The notes under the pieces: generated by a model
The model's input: the letters and a program-made list of their open reading frames with translations, nothing else
What the model was told of the DNA's origin: nothing
Database searches by the model: none
Made by a program: the position numbers and the translations under genes
Shown: positions 1 through 5,579 of the stretch, one piece after another
How the letters are laid out: each line of letters opens with the position of its first letter
Numbering within the stretch: the stretch's first letter is position 1
Assembly (NCBI GenBank): GCA_016934605.1
Contig: JAFGSO010000551.1
Coordinates: 1-7,165, forward strand
Origin: Calditrichota bacterium
Lineage (GTDB): Bacteria; Calditrichota; Calditrichia; RBG-13-44-9
DNA length: 7,165 bases
Direction: 5' to 3'

Positions 1-423
1 AAAGACCGGATTGCCGATAACATGCTGCAGCAGATACTCACCCGTACCGATGAATATGACGTCATTGCTACTCCCAATTTAAATGGAGATTATCTGAGCG
101 ATGCCTGTGCAGCGCAGGTGGGCGGACTGGGAATGGCTCCGGGAGCCAATATCGGAGACTATCATGGACTTTTTGAGGCGACCCATGGTACGGCGCCGAA
201 GTACGCTGGTCAGGATAAGGTAAATCCATCCTCGGTCATTCTTTCCGGAGTGCTGATGTTTCGCTATCTCAGGTGGAATGAAGCAGCAGAAATCATTGAA
301 ACTGCTCTCGAAAGTACTATTATGAAAAAGCAGGTGACCTACGATCTTGCCCGTCAGCTGGGGAGCAATATTAAACCACTGAAAACCTCCGAATTCGGAA
401 AGGCTATTGTCGATAACTTCTGA
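1..423 (+). CDS. icd: NADP-dependent isocitrate dehydrogenase, C-terminal part (5' end outside window)
   Basis: This is the last 140 codons of isocitrate dehydrogenase, the TCA-cycle enzyme that oxidatively decarboxylates isocitrate to 2-oxoglutarate. The reading frame is open from base 1, so the gene starts upstream of the window. The sequence follows the E. coli enzyme closely: NLNGDYLSD, AAQVGGLGMAPGANIGD and ATHGTAPKYAGQDKVNP are all present. The residues that set NADP over NAD preference in E. coli Icd (Lys344, Tyr345, Val351, Tyr391, Arg395) can be matched here to K and Y of APKYAG, V of DKVNP, and Y and R of VTYDLAR, so NADP use is expected. The protein ends normally with SEFGKAIVDNF and TGA at 421-423. 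An 87-base gap with no clear terminator separates it from the methyltransferase gene on the same strand. The family call is near certain. Confidence 0.96.
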   Translation, partial: KDRIADNMLQQILTRTDEYDVIATPNLNGDYLSDACAAQVGGLGMAPGANIGDYHGLFEATHGTAPKYAGQDKVNPSSVILSGVLMFRYLRWNEAAEIIETALESTIMKKQVTYDLARQLGSNIKPLKTSEFGKAIVDNF

Positions 424-510
424 ACAGATCTCCAGAATAAAGCATGAGCATTCCGTTTTGTGGGAGAAGGCTTTCAAAATTTAAAAATTCGGGAAACACC
501 ATAAATTTAA

Positions 511-1290
511 ATGTCAGAAACTATTAATTCCCGTCAGAAACGGGCAGAAAGTATTCCTTATCAGGTGCTTGCTTCTATTTACAACCAGGTAATGCGCCAT
601 GTAAATTATCATCACTGGGCAGGCTATATACAAAACATCATAGGGAAAAATCTGAATGAACCCGTTAAAATGCTGGATATCGGATGCGGAACAGGAGAGC
701 TGATACACCAGGTTGGAAAATTCGGTTATAAAGCAGATGGCTGCGATCCATCCGAAGCAATGCTGGCCGTAGCCCGGCTAAAAAATCCTCACAGGAAATT
801 CTGGACCGATCGCCTTCCGGAACTGGGCAATACACCTTCCGGAAAATATAATGTCATGACTTCACTCTATGATACCGTCAATTATCTGACGTCTCTTGAT
901 GATATAGATAAAGCGCTGGACAGGATTTATCGAATACTTCCGGCCAATTCCCTGTTCATCTTCGATCTGGTCAGTCAAACTTTTTGCAAACTCTATTTCG
1001 ATAATGTCCGTGATGAAGAGGTTCTGGACGGACAATATGCATACAAAAGGAATTCCTATTTTGTTCAAGAGAGTTCCGAGCAGATTAACGAATTTGCCAT
1101 CTACACGCCGGACGGAATTTTTGAAGAAAGACATATTCAAAAAATTTATGGATTTGAGGAGATTGAAAAACTCATCCGTCAAAAAACTGATTTTGAAATC
1201 GTTGGCATATACGAAGATTTTACTTTTTATGAAGCAGACCCGAAAAGTAACCGTGCCCATTTTGTATTGAGAAAAATAAATCATGATTGA
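511..1290 (+). CDS. YqeM-like class I SAM-dependent methyltransferase
   Basis: A 259-residue soluble methyltransferase with the Rossmann fold of class I SAM enzymes. Motif I, MLDIGCGTGE, is at residues 54-63. The acidic residue expected to hold the SAM ribose is Asp79 in GCDPSEAML. A motif IV-like SLYDTVNYL lies at 118-126, followed by a strand reading LFIFDL. The N-terminal YQVLASIYNQVM..VNYHHWAGYI and the C-terminal part (FEEIEKLI, then GIYEDFTF, then FVLRK) match the overall pattern of the YqeM group, whose substrate is not settled, so no substrate is named here. The ATG at 511 is the first in the frame; its ribosome site is poor, with only GGGAAA about 14 bases upstream. The last 8 bases overlap the start of ftsE, which suggests translational coupling and shared transcription. 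A division role is not implied by this alone. Confidence 0.87.
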   Translation: MSETINSRQKRAESIPYQVLASIYNQVMRHVNYHHWAGYIQNIIGKNLNEPVKMLDIGCGTGELIHQVGKFGYKADGCDPSEAMLAVARLKNPHRKFWTDRLPELGNTPSGKYNVMTSLYDTVNYLTSLDDIDKALDRIYRILPANSLFIFDLVSQTFCKLYFDNVRDEEVLDGQYAYKRNSYFVQESSEQINEFAIYTPDGIFEERHIQKIYGFEEIEKLIRQKTDFEIVGIYEDFTFYEADPKSNRAHFVLRKINHD

Positions 1291-1975
1291 ATTTTACAAT
1301 GTATCAACCATTGGTCTCAATGCACCGATTTTAAGAAAGATTTCCCTCAATATTAATAAGGGGGAATTCGTCTATCTGATAGGAAAAACCGGTGCCGGAA
1401 AAACGACCCTTCTTCGCATGATTTATATGGATCTGTTTCCTTCGCAGGGCAATATCATTGTCGATAAATACAGTTCATCCACCATAAAACGCCGACAGAT
1501 TCCGTATCTGCGACGCAAGGTGGGGGTTGTTTTTCAGGACTTCAAACTGCTCCCGGACAGGAATGCATACGATAATATCGCATTCGCTCTGCAGGTTATC
1601 GGAGCAAAACGCCGGGAAATCAAGAGCAGGGTATTGAGTGTTCTTACCCAGGTCGGATTAAATCACAAACGCTATCACATGCCGGAAATGCTTTCGGGAG
1701 GAGAAAAACAACGGGTGGCCATAGCCAGGGCTCTTGTAAATGAACCATTCATTTTACTGGCAGACGAGCCCACCGGAAATCTTGATCCGGAAGCCTCCCA
1801 TGGTATCGTAGAACTGCTGGAACGGATCAACAAGAGCGGTACAGCGGTATGTATGGCCACACATAATTATGAACTGATACGGCTGGCTCCACACAGAACC
1901 CTGGTTTTGGACGGCGGTCAGATTCGCCAGGAAATAATGCCGGATAGCCTGAAAAAAATTCAGGGGACCTCATGA
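1283..1975 (+). CDS. ftsE: Cell-division ABC ATPase FtsE
   Basis: A 230-residue cytoplasmic ATPase, the nucleotide-binding half of FtsEX, which transmits ATP hydrolysis through FtsX to peptidoglycan hydrolases at the division site. All ABC signatures are intact: Walker A GKTGAGKTT at residues 34-42, Q-loop Gln85 in VFQDFKLL, signature LSGGEKQR at 137-144, Walker B ILLADEP with Asp161 and Glu162, D-loop NLDPE, and H-loop His194 in MATHNYEL. VFQDFKLLPDRNAYDNIAFAL is typical of FtsE as opposed to the closely related LolD and MacB ATPases. Length is as usual for FtsE. The start overlaps the methyltransferase stop by 8 bases, and the stop overlaps the ftsX start in ATGA. The ftsX neighbour confirms the name. 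All catalytic residues are present, so an active ATPase is expected. Confidence 0.95.
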   Translation: MIEFYNVSTIGLNAPILRKISLNINKGEFVYLIGKTGAGKTTLLRMIYMDLFPSQGNIIVDKYSSSTIKRRQIPYLRRKVGVVFQDFKLLPDRNAYDNIAFALQVIGAKRREIKSRVLSVLTQVGLNHKRYHMPEMLSGGEKQRVAIARALVNEPFILLADEPTGNLDPEASHGIVELLERINKSGTAVCMATHNYELIRLAPHRTLVLDGGQIRQEIMPDSLKKIQGTS

Positions 1976-2826
1976 ATCTGTTCTTTTTTATCCGGGAAGG
2001 AATTATTGGTCTCAAGAGAGCCAGAATGTCTGCACTGATATCCATTATATCACTATGTCTGGCCCTTACCCTCATCGGCATTTTTTCCCTCGCAGGTATT
2101 AATCTGAAGGACGTGGTATATCGTTTTTATAAGGAAATTGAGATTGAAGCCTTTCTCGATCCCGCTATTCAGAATAGCGAGATAAAAGAGATTGAAAATA
2201 AAATTGCCGGATATCAGGAAACTGCCTCTGTAAGGTTCATTTCCCGGGAACAGGCCTTAAAGGAATTCCAGGAAATTTTCGGAGAAGATATCGGAAAGGT
2301 ATTGAGTGAAAATCCACTACCTCCTTCCTTCCGGATTGTTCTGAAATCCTCGCATTCAACCCCGGAAACAGTTGAAATAATCGCGCGCGAACTCACCCAG
2401 CTGAAAGGTATACAGGAAGTTATCTATCACAAGGAAATTATTCAGTTTCTTCACAGGTATCTGACCATTGGCGTTACGGTTGTGAGCATTATTGCTTTAA
2501 CCATGCTCATCATCATCACCATTCTGGTTTTTAATACTATCCGGCTGACCATATATGCCCGCCGTAATATCATTCAGATAATGAAGCTGGTAGGAGCTAC
2601 CAATTATTTTATCAAGGGGCCATTTATTTTTGAAGGAATTTTTCAGGGATTGCTGGGAGGTGCGTTGAGTGCGACCATCATCTGGGGGATTTCCCGGGTG
2701 ATAATAAGCACCATTTTCCCTGAACTTAACATAGAGAATTATTTCTATCTTCTGCTGCTTGGTTTGGGAATGATCCTGGGCCTGGTGGGCAGTTACCTCT
2801 CAGTTAATAAATATCTTCAGTACTGA
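1972..2826 (+). CDS. ftsX: Cell-division ABC permease-like protein FtsX
   Basis: A 284-residue inner-membrane protein and partner of FtsE. A short cytoplasmic N-terminus is followed by a first membrane helix at about residues 20-42. An extracytoplasmic domain spans about 45-155 and includes ISREQALKEF and NPLPPSFRI, both typical of FtsX. A second helix is at about 165-188. The conserved cytoplasmic-loop stretch IYARRNIIQIMKLVGATNYFI leads into a third helix at about 216-238, and a fourth is at about 255-276. Four helices with one large loop is the standard FtsX layout. The ATG is within ATGA shared with the ftsE stop, and AGGGGA at 1962-1967 is a well-placed ribosome site inside ftsE. The usual partner of FtsX is a coiled-coil or peptidase protein such as EnvC or a CHAP hydrolase; none is encoded next to it here. 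The facing gene ends 56 bases downstream. Confidence 0.94.
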   Translation: MNLFFFIREGIIGLKRARMSALISIISLCLALTLIGIFSLAGINLKDVVYRFYKEIEIEAFLDPAIQNSEIKEIENKIAGYQETASVRFISREQALKEFQEIFGEDIGKVLSENPLPPSFRIVLKSSHSTPETVEIIARELTQLKGIQEVIYHKEIIQFLHRYLTIGVTVVSIIALTMLIIITILVFNTIRLTIYARRNIIQIMKLVGATNYFIKGPFIFEGIFQGLLGGALSATIIWGISRVIISTIFPELNIENYFYLLLLGLGMILGLVGSYLSVNKYLQY

Positions 2827-2882
2827 TAACAGACCCATCGTTTTCATCCCTCTCCCAACTCCTGTTTTCCATTGAATTTTCT

Positions 2883-3479
2883 CTAACCCAGCGGATCGAA
2901 AATACTCTGTTTTTTCTTCACAACTGTCGTAATGGTAAATTCCACCAGCATGGCAAATGTAACATCTCCCGGGGTTCCCGGTGCCAGTGATCCAGAAGAT
3001 CTGACGGCAATATTTGAAGCAACATTTGAAGTAAAAATGATATCCTGCAAGGCCTGATCCAGCACACTGACACCTGCGGGAGTTAAAATATCCGATTGTG
3101 GTTTACCTTCTGTTTCGCTGAGATTGACATTATTCAGTTTCATGATGCCGGTAAACTGGGAAGATCCATATCGGATATACAGATCCCCGCTTACCACAAT
3201 ATTCTGCACAGATGGTTCCTTTATAGTAATCGCCACACCCTCCAGCACAACTTTATGAAGATGGCGACGTTCTAATCCGCTATCAGCGAGTTTTTTAGTT
3301 ACATCCTTGATAATGTCATCTGATGGGATAAAAACCGTATCAGAATAGGAACCACCGCTGGTTTTTATAACAAAAAGGGCGGATGTACTTAATGGTATTG
3401 GATAAAATACTTCCACATCCTTACAGCCAGTCAATAAAATAATTCCGGTTATGAATAAAACAGAGATATATTTTTTCAT
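2883..3479 (-). CDS. Small lipoprotein of unknown function
   Basis: A 198-residue predicted lipoprotein. The start is placed at ATG 3479-3477 because an ideal AAGGAG lies 7 bases upstream; an in-frame ATG at 3503 would overlap the preceding gene and put eight residues before the signal peptide. The N-terminus, MKK followed by a hydrophobic stretch and LLTGC, is a lipoprotein signal with lipidated Cys19. Lys at +2 does not act as an inner-membrane retention signal in the E. coli rule, so outer-membrane location is likely. The rest alternates hydrophobic and polar residues (VVLEGVAITI, VVSGDLYIRYG, VEFTITTVV), suggesting a beta-sandwich. I recognise no family. It lies 13 bases after the barrel-like protein gene, so the two are probably co-transcribed and may act together in the outer envelope. 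No terminator is visible after its TAG. Confidence 0.85.
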   Translation of the reverse strand: MKKYISVLFITGIILLTGCKDVEVFYPIPLSTSALFVIKTSGGSYSDTVFIPSDDIIKDVTKKLADSGLERRHLHKVVLEGVAITIKEPSVQNIVVSGDLYIRYGSSQFTGIMKLNNVNLSETEGKPQSDILTPAGVSVLDQALQDIIFTSNVASNIAVRSSGSLAPGTPGDVTFAMLVEFTITTVVKKKQSIFDPLG

Positions 3480-3486
3480 GATTAAA

Positions 3487-3492
3487 CTCCTT
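3487..3492 (-). promoter_or_regulatory. Ribosome binding site that fixes the lipoprotein start
   Basis: AAGGAG on the minus strand, complementary to CTCCTT at 3487-3492, lies 7 bases before ATG 3479. It directly follows the TAA stop of the upstream gene (3495-3493). It is the strongest ribosome site in the window and favours the start at 3479 over the upstream in-frame ATG at 3503. It also suggests that ribosomes finishing the first gene can re-initiate on the second. Confidence 0.85.
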
Positions 3493-4386
3493 TTATAAGC
3501 CAATACTCAGGCCAGCATTTAATACCTGCTGCTGACCGATATTATAATCCAGGTTAATATGTAACAGCGTAAAGTTGAAGCCAACACCAAGGATTACTCT
3601 GAACTTATTTTCGCCGCTAACATCCAGGGAAACATCTGCAGTTTCTATCCCGGTATCGAATGTATAATCCAGTGTGGCCTTATTCGTTTCATAAGCCATA
3701 CCACCGTACAGGTTAATTACAGGAAACGACTTTCCGACTTCGGCATGGATGGATGTCACATTGCTTTTCACAATGTCACTTATTTTAAACTGGTGATAAA
3801 AAAATCCTGCCGCAATATCAAGCGGAGAAAGGGGGATATACTGACTGAGACTGTGACGTATCCCTAAACCTAGAAGAGTAAGATCTCCAATATCTTCACT
3901 CAGGGTGGCTTTGAAATATCGCAGGCTGGCTTCTGTACCGAAGATGCTGCCGACGGTGATGGTTGGTGCAGCAATCATAAAGGATTTCATATCGTATCCT
4001 CCCGGAAAAACATATTCCGCACCACTCGGCGAAGTGACTGTTGCTCCCTCGGGATCTCCAACCACAGTAGATGTTTCGACTTCATCTAACGGATAGAAAT
4101 AGCCGGTCGTGGTGGCGGTGAAAGTCCTCTGATCATCAGAAAATACGGCGACCATTCCGTTCAGAGCAATATTGAAATGTAGTCCTATTTTGGGAACATG
4201 AGCACTCCGGTACAATCCCGAATTCAGATTTGCACCGAAGGCTGTAATCAGCGGTTTCACATATTCTTCCCCGTTTTCGCCGGCATATCGGGTAATCAGA
4301 TCTTCCAGCTGCGCCTGAGAGGATGAATAATTTCCGGCAATTAAGAACAGCATAATAATGCTTATAAACCGAATCTTAACGCTCAT
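3493..4386 (-). CDS. Secreted, probable outer-membrane beta-barrel protein (DUF6588-like)
   Basis: A 297-residue exported protein. Residues 1-25 form a Sec signal peptide: Lys4 and Arg6, then a hydrophobic core FISIIMLFLIAG, with likely cleavage after SSQA. The mature part begins with LEDLITRYAGENGEEYVKPL, then FGANLNSGLYRSA. This opening resembles the DUF6588 proteins common in Bacteroidetes-related bacteria; I made that link from memory of the family, not by search. The C-terminal third has alternating strands such as FRVILGVGFNF and HINLDYNIG and ends in NAGLSIGL, as expected of a membrane beta-barrel, although the last residue is Leu instead of the common Phe. Function is unknown. GGAG 6 bases before ATG 4386 supports the start. 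It is the first gene of a two-gene unit with the lipoprotein. Confidence 0.83.
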   Translation of the reverse strand: MSVKIRFISIIMLFLIAGNYSSSQAQLEDLITRYAGENGEEYVKPLITAFGANLNSGLYRSAHVPKIGLHFNIALNGMVAVFSDDQRTFTATTTGYFYPLDEVETSTVVGDPEGATVTSPSGAEYVFPGGYDMKSFMIAAPTITVGSIFGTEASLRYFKATLSEDIGDLTLLGLGIRHSLSQYIPLSPLDIAAGFFYHQFKISDIVKSNVTSIHAEVGKSFPVINLYGGMAYETNKATLDYTFDTGIETADVSLDVSGENKFRVILGVGFNFTLLHINLDYNIGQQQVLNAGLSIGL

Positions 4387-4436
4387 ATCTGGCTCCTGTA
4401 TTTTATGGTACTTTAAAGATCAATAAACAAAATAGC

Positions 4437-4600
4437 GGTATCTGGTTTGTCTGCGTAATTCATACCTGTTCAAAACAATTCATTTAACTGAATTTAATAT
4501 AATTATTTCATTCCTTCCAAGTTTAATGTTGTGATTGCTAATAATTTCTGCAGGAAAAAAATATTGGTATAAGGAAATAGGCGCATAAGGGTATCTGGTT
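4437..4600. repeat. 11-base direct repeat pair GGTATCTGGTT
   Basis: GGTATCTGGTT occurs at 4437-4447 and again at 4590-4600, 153 bases apart and both upstream of the barrel-like protein gene. On that gene's strand it reads AACCAGATACC, and both copies are followed after two bases by TAT. A shorter match, TATCTGG, sits at 4386-4392 over the gene's own start. This could be an operator bound by a regulator, or a small duplication. No function can be assigned from sequence alone. Confidence 0.45.
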
Positions 4601-4608
4601 CTAACTGA

Positions 4609-4698
4609 CTATAATTCTTTTTTCTTTTTCCTTTTTTCTTTTTTCTTTTTCCTTTTTAATTGCCCTCTGCTTGCCGGTTCCTGATCATCTTCTATTAT
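4609..4698 (-). other. Open -1-frame extension of rlmB encoding a lysine-rich tail
   Basis: Directly past the rlmB stop, the -1 frame relative to rlmB reads 29 sense codons and then TAG at 4611-4609. The peptide begins with an acidic part (IIEDDQEPASRGQ) and ends in L, two copies of KRKKKKE, and L. The frame is open back to a TGA at 4728-4726, so it overlaps the last rlmB codons by about nine. One extra A in the AAAA run at 4703-4700 would join it to RlmB. Acidic-then-basic disordered tails are plausible on RNA-binding proteins. Against it, rlmB as read ends with tandem stops TAA TAG right after a complete catalytic domain. It could be an assembly error, a decayed tail, frameshifting or coincidence. 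Confidence 0.35.
4615..4657. repeat. Perfect 21-base tandem repeat in a pure pyrimidine tract
   Basis: The plus strand from 4615 to 4657 contains only T and C. It is two exact copies of a 21-base unit (4615-4635 and 4636-4656) plus one T. Each unit is three heptamers: TTCTTTT twice, then TCCTTTT, giving six heptamers in all. The opposite strand is pure purine. Tracts like this can change copy number by slippage and can adopt triplex structure. As 21 is a multiple of three, loss or gain of a whole unit would not shift a reading frame; loss or gain of one heptamer would. Confidence 0.9.
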
Positions 4699-5432
4699 GT
4701 TTTCTGTTGCCTCTGCTTTAATACCTCAGCCATAATTATTCCGGCGGAAACCGAGACATTCAGTGACTCCGTTTTTCCCACTTGCGGAATACGAAATATA
4801 TCATCACTATTTTTCAGCAGCAACGGACGGATACCCTTGCCTTCACTACCGATGACAATGACCTGAGGCTGGGTAAAATCCATCTCCCACATTGGTTTTG
4901 AAGCATGAGATGAACTGGCATAAATCCAGATCCCGGAATTACGAAGATATCCAAGAGCAGAAGAAGTATTGTCAACTTTACAGATGTCGATATGAAAAAC
5001 AGCTCCGGCTGATGCTTTTATCACCAGATCAGTTACCGGAACACTCTCCCGCTGGCAAAAAATAATGCCATGAATACCCAGCACTTCAGCCGAACGGATG
5101 ACAGCTCCGAAATTGTATGGATCATTCAGGCGGTCCAGTAATACCAGATTGGGCACCTCCCCTTTCGAGTGAATATTTTCGATCAAAATATCCAACGGTA
5201 TAAAATCCACGGCGGAAATCAGTGCTACTACGCCCTGATGCTTTCTACCCGGTACCAGTCTGTCCAGTTTGTCCTGTGAATTCAGGACGAATTGAATTTT
5301 CTGGTCTTTTGCCAGTGAATAAATGCGCCTGAAGACCGGTGCTTTTTTACCGGTTAACAGATAAATTTTTTCAATTCGTTCACCGGCTTCCAGCGCTTCC
5401 AAAACAGGATTAATTCCATATATTAATGGCAT
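4695..5432 (-). CDS. rlmB: 23S rRNA (guanosine-2'-O)-methyltransferase RlmB, SpoU family
   Basis: A 245-residue SpoU/TrmH-family enzyme that transfers a methyl group from SAM to the ribose of a 23S rRNA guanosine (G2251 in E. coli). The N-terminal part (about residues 1-75) is the RNA-binding substrate domain, starting with YGINPVLEAL and including GRKHQGVVA. The C-terminal knotted SPOUT domain carries all three motifs: motif 1 DPYNFGAVIRSAE with Asn107 and Arg113, motif 2 VIGSEGKGIRPLL with Glu197, and motif 3 IPQVGKTESLNVSVSAG with Asn225 and Ser227. Length equals the E. coli protein (243). A close relative such as TrmH-type tRNA enzymes is less likely because of the N-terminal domain. The gene is cut off from the operon upstream by an intrinsic terminator, so it likely has its own promoter. 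The ribosome site before ATG 5432 is weak. A possible frameshifted basic tail follows the stop. Confidence 0.93.
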   Translation of the reverse strand: MPLIYGINPVLEALEAGERIEKIYLLTGKKAPVFRRIYSLAKDQKIQFVLNSQDKLDRLVPGRKHQGVVALISAVDFIPLDILIENIHSKGEVPNLVLLDRLNDPYNFGAVIRSAEVLGIHGIIFCQRESVPVTDLVIKASAGAVFHIDICKVDNTSSALGYLRNSGIWIYASSSHASKPMWEMDFTQPQVIVIGSEGKGIRPLLLKNSDDIFRIPQVGKTESLNVSVSAGIIMAEVLKQRQQKT

Positions 5433-5470
5433 ATCTGTTATCCGTTCTTAAGATCAGAATCACTATCATA

Positions 5471-5476
5471 ATTATA
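5471..5476 (-). promoter_or_regulatory. Possible -10 box of the rlmB promoter
   Basis: A perfect TATAAT reads leftward at 5476-5471, between the upstream terminator and rlmB. Initiation about 7 bases downstream would give a leader of roughly 30 bases before ATG 5432. No convincing -35 TTGACA is found at 16-18 bases; the position is taken by the terminator's T-run. The position is sensible, as rlmB needs a promoter here, but a hexamer in AT-rich DNA is weak evidence. Confidence 0.35.
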
Positions 5477-5491
5477 TGAATGAAACAATAC

Positions 5492-5533
5492 AAAAAAAAG
5501 GGCAGGAGAAATAAATGGTAAATCCCCTGCCCT
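5492..5533 (-). terminator. Intrinsic terminator after the DUF4097 gene
   Basis: On the minus strand an 11-base-pair stem with one G-U pair forms between AGGGCAGGGGA (5533-5523) and TCTCCTGCCCT (5509-5499), around a 13-base loop. It is followed at once by a run of T through 5492. This is the classic rho-independent layout. It begins about 46 bases after the DUF4097 stop and ends the permease-DUF4097 transcript. The plus strand has no T-run after the stem, so termination should be one-way. Confidence 0.88.
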
Positions 5534-5579
5534 GTTATGGTGAAAAAGTATAGATACATTTAAAATCGTTTGAGGAATC

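Larger units (their letters stand above)
4387..4694. other. 308-base stretch without a recognised gene
   Basis: This AT-rich stretch separates rlmB from the barrel-like protein gene; both read leftward. Next to the barrel-like gene it holds that gene's ribosome site (CTCCT at 4393-4397 on the plus strand). An 11-base direct repeat, GGTATCTGGTT, occurs at 4437-4447 and 4590-4600, and the promoter of the two-gene unit is presumably nearby, but I could not fix a convincing -10/-35 pair. The right end holds a pyrimidine tandem repeat and an open -1-frame extension of rlmB, listed separately. I see no tRNA or hairpin terminator for rlmB. Confidence 0.7.

Noticed and set aside
79..477. 132-codon open frame on the minus strand opposite icd
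   Set aside because: It is a shadow of the conserved Icd coding sequence.
862..1284. 140-codon open frame on the minus strand opposite the methyltransferase
   Set aside because: It lies wholly inside a gene with clear SAM-binding motifs, and its translation looks like no protein family.
2826..2882. Possible terminator between the converging ftsX and lipoprotein genes
   Set aside because: Only a 5-base AACAG/CTGTT pairing over a loop of more than 30 bases is seen, which is too weak to call.
3480..3503. Upstream in-frame ATG at 3503 as start of the lipoprotein
   Set aside because: It overlaps the preceding gene and puts eight residues ahead of a complete signal peptide, while ATG 3479 has an ideal ribosome site.
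4477..4494. Short inverted repeat AATTCA/TGAATT with a 6-base loop
   Set aside because: A 6-base AT-rich stem in AT-rich DNA is expected by chance; it has no T-run and no clear position relative to a promoter.
4660..4866. 68-codon open frame on the plus strand opposite the end of rlmB
   Set aside because: It is antisense to the conserved SPOUT motifs of RlmB and has no support of its own.
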